Below are positions 9,843 through 20,200 of a stretch of 30,000 nucleotides of DNA, piece by piece. The notes under the pieces are model-generated. The model worked only from the letters and a program-made list of their open reading frames with translations. It ran no database searches and was not told where the DNA came from. How positions within the stretch are numbered: the stretch's first letter is position 1; each line of letters starts with the position of its first letter. The stretch comes from Conus ventricosus (lineage: Eukaryota; Mollusca; Gastropoda; Neogastropoda; Conidae). The stretch is from positions 53,073,104-53,103,103 of the forward strand of contig CM031595.1 of the NCBI GenBank assembly GCA_018398815.1, read 5' to 3'. Made by a program: the position numbers and the translations under genes.

Positions 9843-10194
9843 CGAGCGCACATGCTTATTTTCGTTTCTTCTTTTCTTTCTTTTTCCTGAATGTACATTA
9901 TTCCTAAATTGTGACCTAACCCTTCTTACTAGGTAATATTTATGTTAATCATGTTTCGTCGTTATAAGCTTGTTCATTGTTTCCTTTTCGTGTATCAAGT
10001 ATATGTTTATTTTGATATCGTTTGTTACTGTTGTTGTTCTTGAGGGCATGGTGTAAAAAAGCTGTAAGCTTATCCATTTTACCCTCAATATAAATATTCG
10101 TATTCGTATTCGTATTCGTATTGTGTACTGAACGTAGGTGTGTGTGTCTGTCTCTGCGTTTGTGTCGGCATGTTTGTTTGTTTGCTTGTTTGTC

Positions 10195-10197
<3 letters not shown>

Positions 10198-10274
<77 letters not shown>
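10198..10274. repeat. (GT)n microsatellite
   Basis: About 38 GT units lie just past the LINE tail, preceded by TTTG-rich sequence (10160-10197). Confidence 0.96.
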
Positions 10275-10275
<1 letters not shown>

Positions 10276-10337
10276 AATGAGTATAAGGGTAGAAAGAGAT
10301 TGCTGACCAGGACCTTATTTTCATTTAAAAATTTCTT

Positions 10338-10545
10338 GGGGGGGGGGGGGGGGGGGGGGGTTGCGCGCTGTGTTTGTGTGTGTGTTTGTTTGTTTGGTGT
10401 GTGGTTGTGTGTGTGTGTGGGGTTTTGTGTGTGTGAGTGAAAGCTTTTCGTCGTGGGTGCGTGCGTGGTGGTGGTGTGTTGTTTTTGTGTTGTGTGGTTG
10501 TGTTTGGTGTTTGTGTGGTGTTTTGTTTTGTGTGTTGTGTGTCCG
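10338..10545. repeat. Poly-G run followed by interrupted GT-rich tract
   Basis: A run of about 23 G residues (10338-10360) leads into GT repeats broken by GG, TTT and TTTT. The breaks look like homopolymer indels in a formerly regular (GT)n, either mutation or poor consensus quality. Confidence 0.85.
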
Positions 10546-11075
10546 CGCGCGAAACATCAAAAAAAAATAAAGAAAATAAATGATTAAAAAATCATATCAT
10601 GATCTTTTAATTACAGATGGTAGCGTATGAGTTTTTGTTTAATAATGTAATGATGTGTAGTGTGGTAGTTATTTTTTTATTTCTATTATCTTATTTTTAT
10701 TATAGTAGTACTAGTTAGTGACAGTAGCATAAAATTTGTAGTATGTTGTTTTTGTTGTTTTTGCATTTGGTGTTGTTGTTGGGTCTTTAGTAGTATAGTT
10801 TTAGCAGTATCATCATTATCATTGTTATTCTATTTGTTTTATTTTTATTAATTTTATTAATTATTATTATTATTATTATTACTTTTATCATCTTATTATT
10901 GTTATTATCATTATCATTATTACTATTTTTGATTGTTTTTTTATTAGGATGTAGTAGGGTGATGATGGAAAGAGGATGAGTAATGTTTGTGGACAGAGAA
11001 AAGCACTTTTGCGATTTTTTGGGTTTATATTCGCTCCCCATCATCTTCACCATGGCCTCAAAAACAGTCACAGCG
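10546..11075. repeat. AT-rich, (ATT)n-like region; no gene
   Basis: Bases 10560-10975 are AT-rich, with TTATTATTATTATTATTA at about 10858-10880 and related ATTATC triplets to 10930. No coding region is supported. Bases 10976-11075 are ordinary and unassigned. Confidence 0.7.
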
Positions 11076-11079
11076 GAGG

Positions 11080-11455
11080 TCCCTGTGTTGTGGGTGTGTT
11101 GTGGTGTGGTGTGGGGTGTTGTGTGTGGTGGTGTGTGTTGTGTGAGAGAGAGGAGAGAGAGAGGGGTTTATGTAGTTTTGTGTGTGTGTGTGTGTGTTTG
11201 GTTTGTGTGTGTGTGTGTGGTGTGTGTGTGGGGGTTGTGTGTGTGTTGTGTGTGGTGTGTGTGTGTGTGTTCGTGCGCGCGCGCGGTTTGTGTTATTGGA
11301 TGTTATGTCCTGCGTGCGTGCGTGCATGTGTGTGGTGGCGTGCGTGCGTGGTGGGGGTTTGCGTTTTTGGTGTGTTGGGTGGTGTGTATGTGTGTGTGTG
11401 GTGTGTGGGGTGTGTGTTGTTGTTGTGTTGTGTGTGTTTCTTTGATTCTGGGGGG
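11080..11455. repeat. Degraded GT-rich tract
   Basis: GTGTTGTGGTGTGG-type sequence with GCGC and GTGC blocks runs for about 375 bp, with a short GAGAGAG stretch at 11142-11164. Cys-Val open frames on the plus strand and Thr-His frames on the minus strand are artefacts. Confidence 0.85.
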
Positions 11456-11589
11456 GGAAAAAGGTAAAATTTCTTTTACATTTGAGTCCGCATCGGGATT
11501 TCATGCCCAATTTGTGTGAAACGAGTACAAGTATATGGTAAGTTTATGAAATTTTTTGAGGGGTAAGAGAGAAAAGCGCAGGTGTACAT

Positions 11590-11632
<43 letters not shown>

Positions 11633-11751
11633 CCTCTCTCTCTCTCTCTTCTCTCTTCTTTCTCTCTCTCTCTTTCCCCAAAAACCTCCTGTTTTTTCCT
11701 CGCAAAAAATATTTTTTCAACTACCCCCCCCCCCCCCCCCCTTTTTTTTTT
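11590..11751. repeat. CT-rich tract and C18/T10 homopolymers
   Basis: CT repeats with TCC interruptions (11590-11675) are followed by 18 C residues at 11724-11741 and 10 T residues at 11742-11751. Bases 11752-11930 show no feature. Confidence 0.9.
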
Positions 11752-11929
11752 AAAAGGTGGTTCCTCCATCCCCCTCTTTGTCTGTTAGTCCACAACTCAG
11801 CACCCCCAGAAAATCTGTGTGTTGTTAAAAGGGACATTCTCTGGTTTTTGGGCGTTTGATACAAACGTCAGCGTTTATTTACTTCTGTTGTTTGGGTGTG
11901 TGACACAGTATACACTGTATAGCGTGGGG

Positions 11930-12135
11930 AAAAAAAAGGAGAACGGAAGAACGAAGTAAAAGCAAAAAGAAAAGTGGAAAGAGAGAAAGACATGCTGAAA
12001 AAAAAACAGCTTAGACAGAAAAAAGGCACGTAGAGAGAAAAAGAGAGAAAAAAAGAAAGACAGAGCCAATAAAAAAAAAAGAAAGAAAGAAAGAAAGGAA
12101 AGGGGGAAGGCAAGATAAAATGGGAAGAAGAATAC
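11930..12135. repeat. Polypurine (A/G) tract
   Basis: About 200 bp is nearly all A and G, with AAAGAAAGAAAGAAAGG at about 12080-12100. The Phe/Leu/Ser-rich minus-strand frames across it have no protein-family signature. Confidence 0.8.
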
Positions 12136-12276
12136 CAGGAAAGCAAATGCAGTAGACCTTTCCATAAAGTTTGTATTGACATTGTTGATTTGACGAGGGG
12201 GGAACGCGCAGGCAATGTTGTATGGGCTAATTGTACATTAGTAAAAAGGGCGCGTTAGGTGTGAATAGTTGTAGGG

Positions 12277-12530
12277 GATAATTATCGTTTGGGGACGTGG
12301 GGGGGCAACTGCTTGTGTAAATTTTTGTGTTTTATAATTACGAGGGGCTGGAGGGGCAAAGTGTATGTGTAAGTTTGTGTATGAAATTATCGACTGGACG
12401 GGGAGGGGGAAAGTGTATAAAAAATCTTTGTGTGATAATTATCGACTGGACAGGGGGGGCAAAGGCATTGTAATGTTTGTGCAGGGTAATATGGGCGGAC
12501 ATGGAGGGGCAAAGTGTATGTGAACAAGCC
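12277..12530. repeat. About 50-bp minisatellite, 5 diverged copies
   Basis: GATAATTATCGACTGGAC or a variant recurs at about 12277, 12334, 12383, 12434 and 12484. Each copy is followed by a G-rich block and GGGGCAAAGTGTATGTG-like sequence. Spacing is 49-57 bp, and homopolymer length is variable between copies. Confidence 0.8.
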
Positions 12531-12565
12531 TATAAAGGGGTCGAAGGGGTAGTTCGTACCAGGTA

Positions 12566-12950
12566 CGCCGCACACCACACACACACACCACACCAACACA
12601 CACACCACACCCACCACACACAACACACACACACACACAACGGGGGGGGGGTGAGGGTTGTGCTTTGGTTTGCGTGTGTACTGTCGTCGTCCCTAGTCTT
12701 GTGTTTTTGGTGTGGGGTGTGTGTGGGGTGTGGTGGTGTGTGTGTGTGTGTGTGGGGGGGGGGGTTTTCCGTTTTTGTGTGCGTGGGCGTGCGTGCGTGA
12801 GGTGTGGTTGGGTGTGTGTTGTGTTTTGTGTGTTGTGGTGGTTTGTTTTGTTGTTTGGTTGTGGTGTGTTGCCTGTTGTGTTGTGTGTGTGTGTGGTGGG
12901 GTGTGTGTGGTGGTGTGTGGGTGTTGTGTTGTGTGTTGTGAGTTCTAATT
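12566..12950. repeat. CA tract joined to an opposite GT-rich tract
   Basis: CACACACC sequence (12566-12640) is followed by G9 and then GT-rich sequence (12650-12950) with poly-G interruptions. The two halves are roughly complementary and could fold back. No gene is present. Confidence 0.8.
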
Positions 12951-13765
12951 TGCATATGATGCGCGAATGATATTTATTTAAAACGTCAGTGTGTCAGTTT
13001 GTTTTGTTGCTATTTGATGTCCTGTCAAAGCGCTGTGCAGACAACTCCTTGGAAATTGGAGTGTAATGTTTGTAGTGGGTCTGCCTTTTTTTGTCCGAAT
13101 GGTGATTTTTATTTTGCAACAATTTTAGAAAGAAAGGGGCACACCAACTTTGGGCCCTAAACTTTTCGGCCTGATATTGAAATAATTTAAAATAAATGAT
13201 ATACAACAGACAATAAACAGACAAGAGGGATAAGTTTTATGAAAAAAAAAAATTTCGAATAGAGGGTTTAGCAGACGAAAAATCCCAATATAGATAGATA
13301 GCAGCAGACGGGACAGAAGAAAATTTTTTAAAATAACTAAACTAGTTCAAACGAAGTAATACATAAAGGTAAGTCTGTGCTTGCGTCCCGTGCGGTGCGG
13401 CGTGGTCTGTGGGCGTGATGCGTGCGGGGTTTGGCGCCGTGTGTGTGGTGGGTGTGTTGGTGTGTGTGTGTGGTGTGGGTGGGTGTGGTGTGGGGTGAGC
13501 GGGGTTTGTGTTGTGTGTAAAGAAAAGGGAGTAAAAGACTTTGATATTGTCCGGTTTGTGGGAAATAATGACAGCAACTAATCTTGCCTCACGTCTCGTC
13601 CTGACAGAACATGGTGCAAATGGGGGTCAGGTGTGGCGCTGGGAAAAACCCGGGTGAAACGTGCAGATGTCTGCCCCTTACTCCGCTCCCGGGAGCGTCA
13701 CCACAAAGCTGAATTGACTACCGATTGTATGTATCCTGCCCTCGGCTTTCCGTTGTCCATTGAAC
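12951..13765. other. Unassigned sequence with a GT-rich block
   Basis: Bases 12951-13380 and 13521-13765 hold no recognised gene or transposon. Bases 13380-13520 are GT/GC-rich. I found no counterpart of this stretch in the copy B region, so the duplicated unit appears to start after it. Confidence 0.5.
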
Positions 13766-14510
13766 TCATTTAAACCAAAGGAACGTCACACACACAAAAC
13801 CACCGTATCGCACGCACCAGGGGCACGACGCACGCACGCACGCACCAGCACACACACGCAATGCACGCACGCACCCCCCGGCGCGCACGCACCCCCAAAA
13901 GCACGCGCCCCCACACACGCGTAGCCCAAACAAAGCAAGACAGAAAAAAAAGTCACAGCGGGTTTCCCTTGGTTGTGCAGGGGCAAGCTGATATTTTACA
14001 CTGCCCGGCATTTAATGCCTTTTTCCCCCGTGTGGGTCTGGGCCTGCATGACAGCCCAAACTAAAAAAAAGGTGATTATTGGGGCGGTGTGGTTGGGGGG
14101 GGGGGGGGGGGGAGGAGAGAGAGAGGGGAGAGGGGGAGGAGGAGAAGAGGAGAGAAAGAGGAGGGAAGGGGAAAAGACAGGACAGAAGACAGGAAAAAAC
14201 GGACATATACGGGCTGACGACAGACAGATTGAGATAGATAAATCGATAGACAGACCGATTTACGAATGTGTGTGGTGTGTGTGTATGTGTGTTTTGTGGG
14301 GTTTTTTGTGTGTGTGTGGGGTGTGTGGGGTGTGGTGGTTCTTTTTTAAACATTTGCTTTTTTCAGTTGCACGGTTTTTAAACAGTGCACCAAAATCAGT
14401 GGTTTCACCCCTATTTTGACACCGTTTTTTGGTTTTACAGTTTGATTAAGCCCCAAATTATTGATAGTCGACTAACCGTATTGAACTCGATGTCCGGGGG
14501 TGAAACCAAG

Positions 14511-14700
14511 ATGGGGCAGAGAAAAACTGTCGGTGCTAAGTTGCTTCCCCGCTGAACGAAGCATCCGAAATTTGGTGTTCCCGATTTCGCTAGTGATTGC
14601 TGACTACTTCGATCTTCCCTATCATCAGAAGAAAAAAATGTTGATCTGACACGAAAAATTTAAGCAGTGAGCGATGCTTGATCAACCCCGAATTGACACA
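14511..14700 (+). pseudogene. First-exon copy A-left, broken
   Basis: It is the counterpart of the intact exon at 19118-19316. ATG at 14511 is kept in CCAAGATGG context, but indels shift the frame within the first codons. The splice donor CAG-GTAAGC of the intact copy reads CAG-GAAAGC here (14699-14705), so the donor GT is lost. The upstream ETS-like CCGGAAGTG reads CCGGGGGTG. Confidence 0.75.
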
Positions 14701-14917
14701 GGAAAGCGCGTCAATTTGCGGTTTTGTTTTCACTTGACTCCTTCCGTTCTTTTGCAGGGAACACTTCATTGTTTCCATTGTTTTGATTTCATTTTGTTTT
14801 TTTGTAGCACTTCTTCCTTCCCAAATTTTGCATCGGTTTTGATTTTTGTGACATGGCCCAAATGATGTTAATTTTTGTTATGAAATTTACACCATGATTG
14901 ATTGTGAAACACGGAAA

Positions 14918-15322
14918 GCACACACACACACACACACACCCCCACACACACACCCCACACACACACACACCAACACCACACACCCACACCAAAACCCCCG
15001 CGCGCGCATGCATCGCTGCACACACTACACACCTCCCACACACAGCAGACGCATTGTTTCATAAGCAAACAAAATGGTTGTACTCAGAAAACTCTCCTAA
15101 TCCCTTCATGATTTGCATGCGCCTAGCTTGTGCAATAACCTTGCTTTATTTGCACAAGTTTTAACATTATCCCTTTTTCTGCACTTGAATCACCAAAACA
15201 TACAGAGCAGATATAAACACACACAACACACCACACACACCACACACCAAACACACACACACACACACACACACACCGTGCGCGCGTGCACACACACACC
15301 ACACTTACGCACACGCACCACA

Positions 15323-15356
<34 letters not shown>

Positions 15357-15830
15357 ACAAAACACACACAACCAAACCCACACCACAAAAAATACGCACA
15401 TACGCCGTACGCCACAAAAACCCCCCACAACCCCCACACACACAACACAACCAAACACACACACACAAAACACACACACACATACACCCCACACACACAC
15501 ACCACCAACACACACCAAACCACACAACACCACACACACCACAAAAGCACGTGCAGCGTGCGTCCTCAGTCTTGTTTTTTAGAGTGAGACTTAATTTTGA
15601 TTAAGTTTAAATTAATTTACGTCATCTTTTACCTGCCTTGTTTACACACCCCACAACACACACACACCCCACACACACCAACACACACACACACACACAC
15701 ACACGCGCAACACACACACGAACAAAACACGCGCGCCGGCACGCACGCCACACGCACCACGCACACGCACACACACACACACACGCGCGCGCCACACACA
15801 CACCGAAAACACTAAAAAACCCCACACGAC
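14918..15830. repeat. CA-rich tracts of copy A
   Basis: CA repeats with CC and AAA interruptions lie at about 14918-14995, 15215-15545 and 15645-15825. Between them are the conserved non-repeat segments 15040-15210 and 15546-15644, which match 19670-19840 and 21370-21456. Thr-His and Cys-Val frames are artefacts. Confidence 0.85.
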
Positions 15831-16375
15831 AGGAGAGAGAGGAGAGAGGAGAGGGGAGAGAGGGGAGAGGGGAGAAGAGAGAGGAAGAAGAGAGGAGGGG
15901 AATGATAATGAATTTACTTATGTCAAAAGAATAGGGGGGGACTTACTTACTAATAATGACTGATTTATGCGTAGTGTAAAAAAAAGCAATCCAAAGAAGC
16001 CCAGTTTATGCAAGTTTTTTCAACTCCAAATATCTCCATGTGCAAAAAATCTGGGGATTCATTACTTGAAAATTTTTTATTCTTGTGCCAAATCATGTTT
16101 TAAGTGTAAAACAGAAAAAAAAATTATTAAAAGTATAAAAAACAAAGGGGAAAAAAAATTTTAGTAAAAAAGACAAACGGTTCTCAAAAAGACATTTATG
16201 CACACAGACGCACACATTATCCAAAAATAACCCTGGCAAAGGGGAGGAAAAGAGGAGAAGAGAGAGAGGAGAGGAGAGAGAGGGGGAGGGGGAAAAAAGA
16301 AAGAAGAAAGGAGAGAAGAGAGAGGGGGAGAGAGGAGAGAGAGAGGAGAGTGAAAAAAAAGAAAAAGAGGGGTTT
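15831..16375. repeat. GA-rich tracts of copy A and the conserved segment between
   Basis: GAGAGGAG-type tracts at 15831-15900 and 16240-16355 flank a segment (15901-16239) that matches 21704-21925 of copy B. No coding region is present. Confidence 0.8.
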
Positions 16376-16521
16376 GGGGCACAAGTTCTCACGTAAGTTA
16401 GAATTTTGTGATCCGGTAAACAGCGTCGCATCAGTATCTGAACTGAAAGAGAGTCATCACAGATAAAATCAGTAAAGTGTGTGGTATTGCTGCAAAAAGT
16501 GCTGCGGTGTGGGTGTGTGGG

Positions 16522-16530
16522 TGTGTGGTG

Positions 16531-16571
<41 letters not shown>
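16522..16571. repeat. (GT)n microsatellite of copy A right arm
   Basis: About 25 GT units sit inside the inverted arm. Sequence on its left matches 22020-22155, and sequence on its right matches 22730 onward. Copy A therefore lacks the roughly 450 bp that lies between those points in copy B. Confidence 0.9.
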
Positions 16572-16573
<2 letters not shown>

Positions 16574-16799
16574 TGCGCGCGCTTTTCCCGTGCTTTCACA
16601 AAAAGTCAGGGGGTTTTGATCTCGTAACGGGAATTAACATCAGCTTCAGGCCTGTCACAAAAAACCAATTTCAAAATATGGAAATGGGGAGCAGTGATTA
16701 CAAAACAACGAATAAAGCAATAATGGGTGAACAACGGAAGTGTTGCTGCAAAGAACGGAAAGGAGTCAATGAAAACAAACAGCAGATTGACGGCCTTAC

Positions 16800-16988
16800 C
16801 CGTGTCAAATTTGGTTGTCATTTCAAACGTTCAGTTTCTGTCGCTGTCAGCATCAACATTGTCTTCTTCTGTTGATATGGGAAATATCGAAAAAGTCAGC
16901 AAACCAAAACACGAAAACAAAAACCCAATTTGGAAATTTTTTTCTGCGTGAAACAACTTTAGCAGCCGACGTTTCTTCTCTGCGCCAT
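16800..16988 (-). pseudogene. First-exon copy A-right, inverted and broken
   Basis: On the minus strand ATG is at 16988-16986 in CCAAGATGGCG context, and the donor-like GTAAG complements 16795-16799. It shares CCAAATTGGGTTT with the B right arm rather than the GCATTTGGTGTT form of the left arm. Left and right arm types therefore existed before the A/B duplication. Several indels break the frame. Confidence 0.75.
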
Positions 16989-17044
16989 CTTGGTTCATTC
17001 CGGCACTCGAGTTCGAACGGTTAGGTCGATCTATCAATAAAACG

Positions 17045-17530
17045 GGCTTAATAAACTGTAAAAACCAAAAAAGTGTATTACTTCGCTTTGAAAAGCCTTA
17101 ACTTTTTAAAAACAATTGTTTCCAAAAGACTACGGGAGATCAGCTGATAAATTTTATAATGCTGTGGCAAGGGGGTTTAAAGTCGCAAATGAGTCCCAAA
17201 GCACCAAAATCGGCAAATTCTTTTCGTATCCTTTGCTAGCTCAAACCTTGATACTAAAAATAGTAAGAGCCCCCCTTTTTTAACCCCTCATACCATATTA
17301 AGTCCCTGAAACAGAAATTTTTCCCCTTTAATCAGCTTTAAGTGTCGTTGATGAGGTCAAAAATGCGTTTTGAGGGGGTGTTTTTAAACATACATTAAAA
17401 ATGATTTAAAATAAAGAAGATATAGCTGTTTCCCGGGGAAAAAAATCCAGGGGAAGAAAAAATAAAAGGTTAAAGATTCATATTTTTTTAAAAAAACTAC
17501 TCAAATTTTCCCCTATCGAGCAATTTTTCT
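17045..17530. other. Upstream flank of the copy A right arm
   Basis: The segment matches 23235-23690 of copy B in order, for example GCAAATTCTTTTCGTATCC and GTTGATG-AGGTCAAAA. It carries many extra homopolymer bases. It lies 5' of the minus-strand exon and would be its promoter-proximal DNA. Confidence 0.7.
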
Positions 17531-18485
17531 CGCAGCGGGGAAGGCTGGCGCGCTTTAGCCCCTTTTTTCCCCTGCTGCGTCCTAATGTCTGGGCTTTTTT
17601 AGGTTGATGGGCATCCAGTTCTGACACCATGAGCAAGTTTTTCAACTGTTGCTGAACTGCTTTGTTTTTTTTCTGGATCTTTTATAGTTTTTAATCGGCC
17701 CTCATTTAAATTTAAACTCCAAATTCCATTTCTGTTTAAGTCGCAAGGCTTTAGTGTAAAAAAATTTTACAAAACAGGGGGGAAAAAAGAAACCTTGAGG
17801 TAATCCATGGAAGTTTTTGGAGGCCAGACGTCCAATTCCCAAACATGGGTGACGGTTTCCCTGAAGTGCTGCTGTATCCCGTGTAAGTGTTTGCTGACTC
17901 CATAGTCACAGAGTATTCCATGGGGAATGAGACCTGGCTTTGTTGTATGCGTCTTCCAGATCCCCTGAACATGGCGTCTTCCTTTTTTTGGGAAACCTTC
18001 ATATACTCAAAGGGAAAAACGCCACATTTTTTCCCCTTCCTTTTTCCCTTTCGTGCCTCTTTAATTTTTTGGGGATTTGGGCATTTCATAAATCTTTGCG
18101 AGTTTTCTTTTATCATTCTTCCATGAGCTTCCGATATATTTGTACGGTAGTTGTTACCCTTAAGCCAATATATCTTTCCCTGGGTTTTTTAAGCTTTTAG
18201 GTAGTTGGGTCAGTCGTCTTGGGGCTAGCCTTTACGAAAAATCTCCGGTAGGATGAAGAGTTGGGCTTTTCCTCTTTTTGGAGCTGTTTGATATCTGCAT
18301 ACCCCGCTTTGTCTCGACCCGGGGCATATTTAGCGATTAGCTATTTCGTCACCGTTCGTGTGTGATGTCTCACCAATGCCACTCTGGTGAAGTGTTGTTT
18401 GAATGGGCAAATATTTCTTTTTTTTTCTCACATTTTTTTGATCACTCGGTAGCTGGACGTTGAATAGAGACACCCTTTTTTTCTT
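17531..18485 (-). pseudogene. LINE reverse transcriptase fragment, copy A (badly degraded)
   Basis: Aligned with 23690-24720. On the minus strand fragments such as NWTSGLQKLPW and GSGRRIQQSQVSFPME match FGDWTSEPPKLSM and RSGRRTQQSPGLTSHG of copy B, with frameshifts between. The similarity stops at about 18485, which marks the A/B junction. Confidence 0.75.
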
Positions 18486-18711
18486 TTTTCCCCCCAAAAC
18501 ACGCACCACGCACAGCAGCCAGCACAGCACACACGACACACGCACACGACCATAGACCTAAGCAACAGCAAGAACATGAAGAACAAAAGTCACAGCAGGT
18601 TTCCTTGGTTGTGCAGAGACAATGAGTATTTTACACTTGCCAGAATCTCTGTCATTCCTGTGTAACGCGTCGTGACATGCGTTGGAAGACCAACTAAAGA
18701 GGTGACTTATT

Positions 18712-18876
18712 GGGCGTGTGTGTGTGTGTGTGTGGGGGGGGGGAGGGAGGGGAGGGAGAGAGAGAGGAGAAGACGATAGAAGACAGAGAGAGAGAGAGAG
18801 AGAAGAGCGACTGACAGACAGACGAGATATCGAGAGACGACGATGAGGATAATCGATAGAACAGACCGATTGACGG

Positions 18877-18931
<55 letters not shown>
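18712..18931. repeat. (GT)n, G-rich and (GA)n tracts
   Basis: GT at 18715-18733, G/GA-rich to 18805, then mixed GACAGACAG sequence to 18878 and (GT)n at 18879-18932. The same order is found at 14085-14330 in copy A. Confidence 0.9.
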
Positions 18932-18934
<3 letters not shown>

Positions 18935-18991
18935 TGGTTCTTTCTTCATCAGTTTGCTTTCTTGCAGTATGCACGACTAGATTTTTAAACA

Positions 18992-19030
18992 GTGCACCAA
19001 AGTCAGTGGTTTCACCCCTATTCTGACACC
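18992..19030 (-). repeat. Single inverted unit of the 40-bp minisatellite
   Basis: These 39 bases are the exact reverse complement of 20099-20137 in the minisatellite array. They sit just outside the start of the left inverted arm. A degraded version is present at about 14387-14424. Confidence 0.9.
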
Positions 19031-19044
19031 TTTTTTGGTTTTTA

Positions 19045-19117
19045 CAGTTTGATTAAGCCTAATTATTGATAGATCGACCTAACCGTATCGAACTCGAGTG
19101 TCCGGAAGTGAACCAAG
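19045..19117 (+). promoter_or_regulatory. TATA-less promoter candidate with ETS- and YY1-like sites
   Basis: CCGGAAGTG at 19102-19110 is an exact ETS/GABP-type core. AAGATGGCG at 19115-19123 matches the YY1 consensus and includes the start codon. This pairing over the first ATG is typical of housekeeping, TATA-less promoters in animals. No TATA box is visible nearby. The same two sites occur on the minus strand of the right arm (23150-23170). The motif match is seen; promoter activity is inference. Confidence 0.45.
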
Positions 19118-19316
19118 ATGGCGTCAGAGAAGAAACTGTCGGCTGCTAAAGTTGTTTCACTGCTGAACGAAGCATCCGCATTTGGTGTTCGTGATTTCGC
19201 TGATGTGATTGCTGACTACTTCGTTACTTCCATATCATCAGAAGAAGACAATGTTGATGCTGACAGCGACAGTGAAGCAGTGAACGATGCAGTTGATCAA
19301 CCAGAATTGACAGCAG
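19118..19316 (+). CDS. First exon of an unidentified acidic protein (intact copy)
   Basis: ATG at 19118 lies in CCAAGATGGCG, a good initiation context. The frame stays open for 66 codons to a consensus splice donor CAG-GTAAGC at 19314-19322, leaving phase 1. The peptide begins MASEKKLSAAKVV, has FGVRDFADVIADYF in the middle, and ends in an acidic serine-rich stretch (SSEEDNVDADSDSEA) and QPELTA. Without splicing the frame ends at 19399. Candidate acceptors are TTTTGCAG ending 19373 and TATTGTAG ending 19426, but neither gives a long second exon before the CA repeats. Three other broken copies lie at 14511, 16988 (minus) and 23152 (minus). I do not recognise the family. Short acidic N-termini like this occur in some domesticated or transposon-encoded proteins, but that is only a suggestion. 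Confidence 0.5.
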
Positions 19317-19547
19317 GTAAGCGCGTCAATCTGCTTGTTTTGTTTTCACTTGACTCCTTCCGTTCTTTTGCAGCAACACTTCCATTGTTCATCCATTAGT
19401 TCTGCTTTCATTGTGTTGTATTGTAGATCACTGTCCTTCCATATCCATATTTTGCATCGGTAGATTTGTGAATGGCCTAAAGCTGATGTTAATTGCTGTT
19501 ATGAAATCACACCACTGACTTGATTGTGAAAGCACAGGAAAGCAACC

Positions 19548-19550
<3 letters not shown>
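19317..19550 (+). other. Candidate intron or degenerate second exon
   Basis: The sequence follows the donor and carries two acceptor-like sites (19373 and 19426). In the right arm the equivalent region encodes WPEADVNCRYEITPLTDC on the minus strand. That could be the remains of a second exon, though the left arm does not keep it open. Confidence 0.3.

Positions 19551-19628
<78 letters not shown>
19551..19628. repeat. (CA)n microsatellite
   Basis: About 39 CA units in the left arm, equivalent to the (TG)n at 22645-22714 in the right arm. Confidence 0.97.
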
Positions 19629-19629
<1 letters not shown>

Positions 19630-19839
19630 ACGCATGCATGCAGTAGCACACACTCACTCCACCCAGCAACAAAATTGTTTACATAAGCAAACATACATGG
19701 TTGTACTCAGAATCTCTCCTCACTTCCATCTCATGATTTGCATGTGCCTAGCTTGTGCAATAACCTTGCTCTCATTTGCACAAGTTTTAACAATTGATCC
19801 TTCTTCCTGCACTTGATATGCACCAATAATACAGAGCAG

Positions 19840-19983
<144 letters not shown>

Positions 19984-19984
19984 A

Positions 19985-20200
19985 CCATCCCGGGCAAACC
20001 ACTGACTTTGGTGTACATAGTGTCAACGTTGGGTGACACCACTGACTTTGGTGTATATAGTGTCAAAGTGGGGCGAAACCACTGACTTTGGTGCACATGG
20101 TGTCAGAATAGGGGTGAAACCACTGACTTTGGTGCACATGGTGTCAAAATAGAGGTGAAACCACTGACATTGGTGTACACGGTTTAAAAGTGGGGTGACA
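19985..20200 (+). repeat. 40-bp minisatellite, 5 copies
   Basis: ACCACTGACTTTGGTG starts units at 19998, 20038, 20078 and 20119. The last copy at 20160 reads ACATTGGTG. The period is 40-41 bp, and each unit includes CATAGTGTCAAA-like sequence. The array is absent from copy A apart from the single inverted unit near the arm start. Confidence 0.93.

Larger units (their letters stand above)
6232..10122 (+). mobile_element. CR1/Jockey-type non-LTR retrotransposon (LINE), near full length, inactive
   Basis: The unit holds an untranslated leader (about 6232-6527), one endonuclease-reverse transcriptase reading frame with several breaks (6528-9316), and a 3' untranslated region. It ends in the hexamer tail (ATTCGT)n at about 10095-10122, after TGTAAGCTTATCC. 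Short tandem repeats at the 3' end are characteristic of CR1/L2/Jockey-group LINEs. The GT/GC microsatellite at 9500-9842 lies inside the 3' untranslated region. The 5' end is set only by the preceding A-tract and is uncertain. No ORF1 (gag-like) is visible upstream, so it is either missing or the element lacks one. Confidence 0.75.
13766..18485. repeat. Tandem copy A of a 5-6 kb compound unit (error-rich copy)
   Basis: The stretch is collinear with 18486-24720. Matched landmarks, A then B: AAAGTCACAGC at 13950 and 18587; CAGTGGTTTCACCCC at 14399 and 19004; first exon at 14511 and 19118; ATTTGCATG at 15111 and 19735; TCTTGTTTT at about 15569 and 21379; AATGATAATGAATTTACTT at 15901 and 21704; inverted exon at 16988 and 23152; LINE RT at about 17530-18485 and 23690-24720. 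Copy A lacks the sequence equivalent to about 19985-21300 and 22156-22600. Its differences from B are dominated by homopolymer gains and small indels. Confidence 0.85.

Noticed and set aside
9407..9936. Long Thr-His and Cys-Val open frames on both strands
   Set aside because: They are direct readings of GT/CA and GC dinucleotide repeats and have no other content. The same applies to similar frames at 10.1-10.5, 11.0-11.5, 12.4-13.0, 14.9-15.8, 19.5-20.1 and 20.7-21.5 kb.
11868..12215. Phe/Leu-rich minus-strand frames that look like membrane proteins
   Set aside because: They are the complement of a polypurine tract. Hydrophobicity follows from TTT/TTC/CTT codons alone.
19118..19399. A complete 93-residue gene read without splicing
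   Set aside because: The frame passes straight through a consensus donor (CAG-GTAAGC) into intron-like, pyrimidine-rich sequence. The part after residue 66 (VNLLVLFSLDSF) is better explained as intron.
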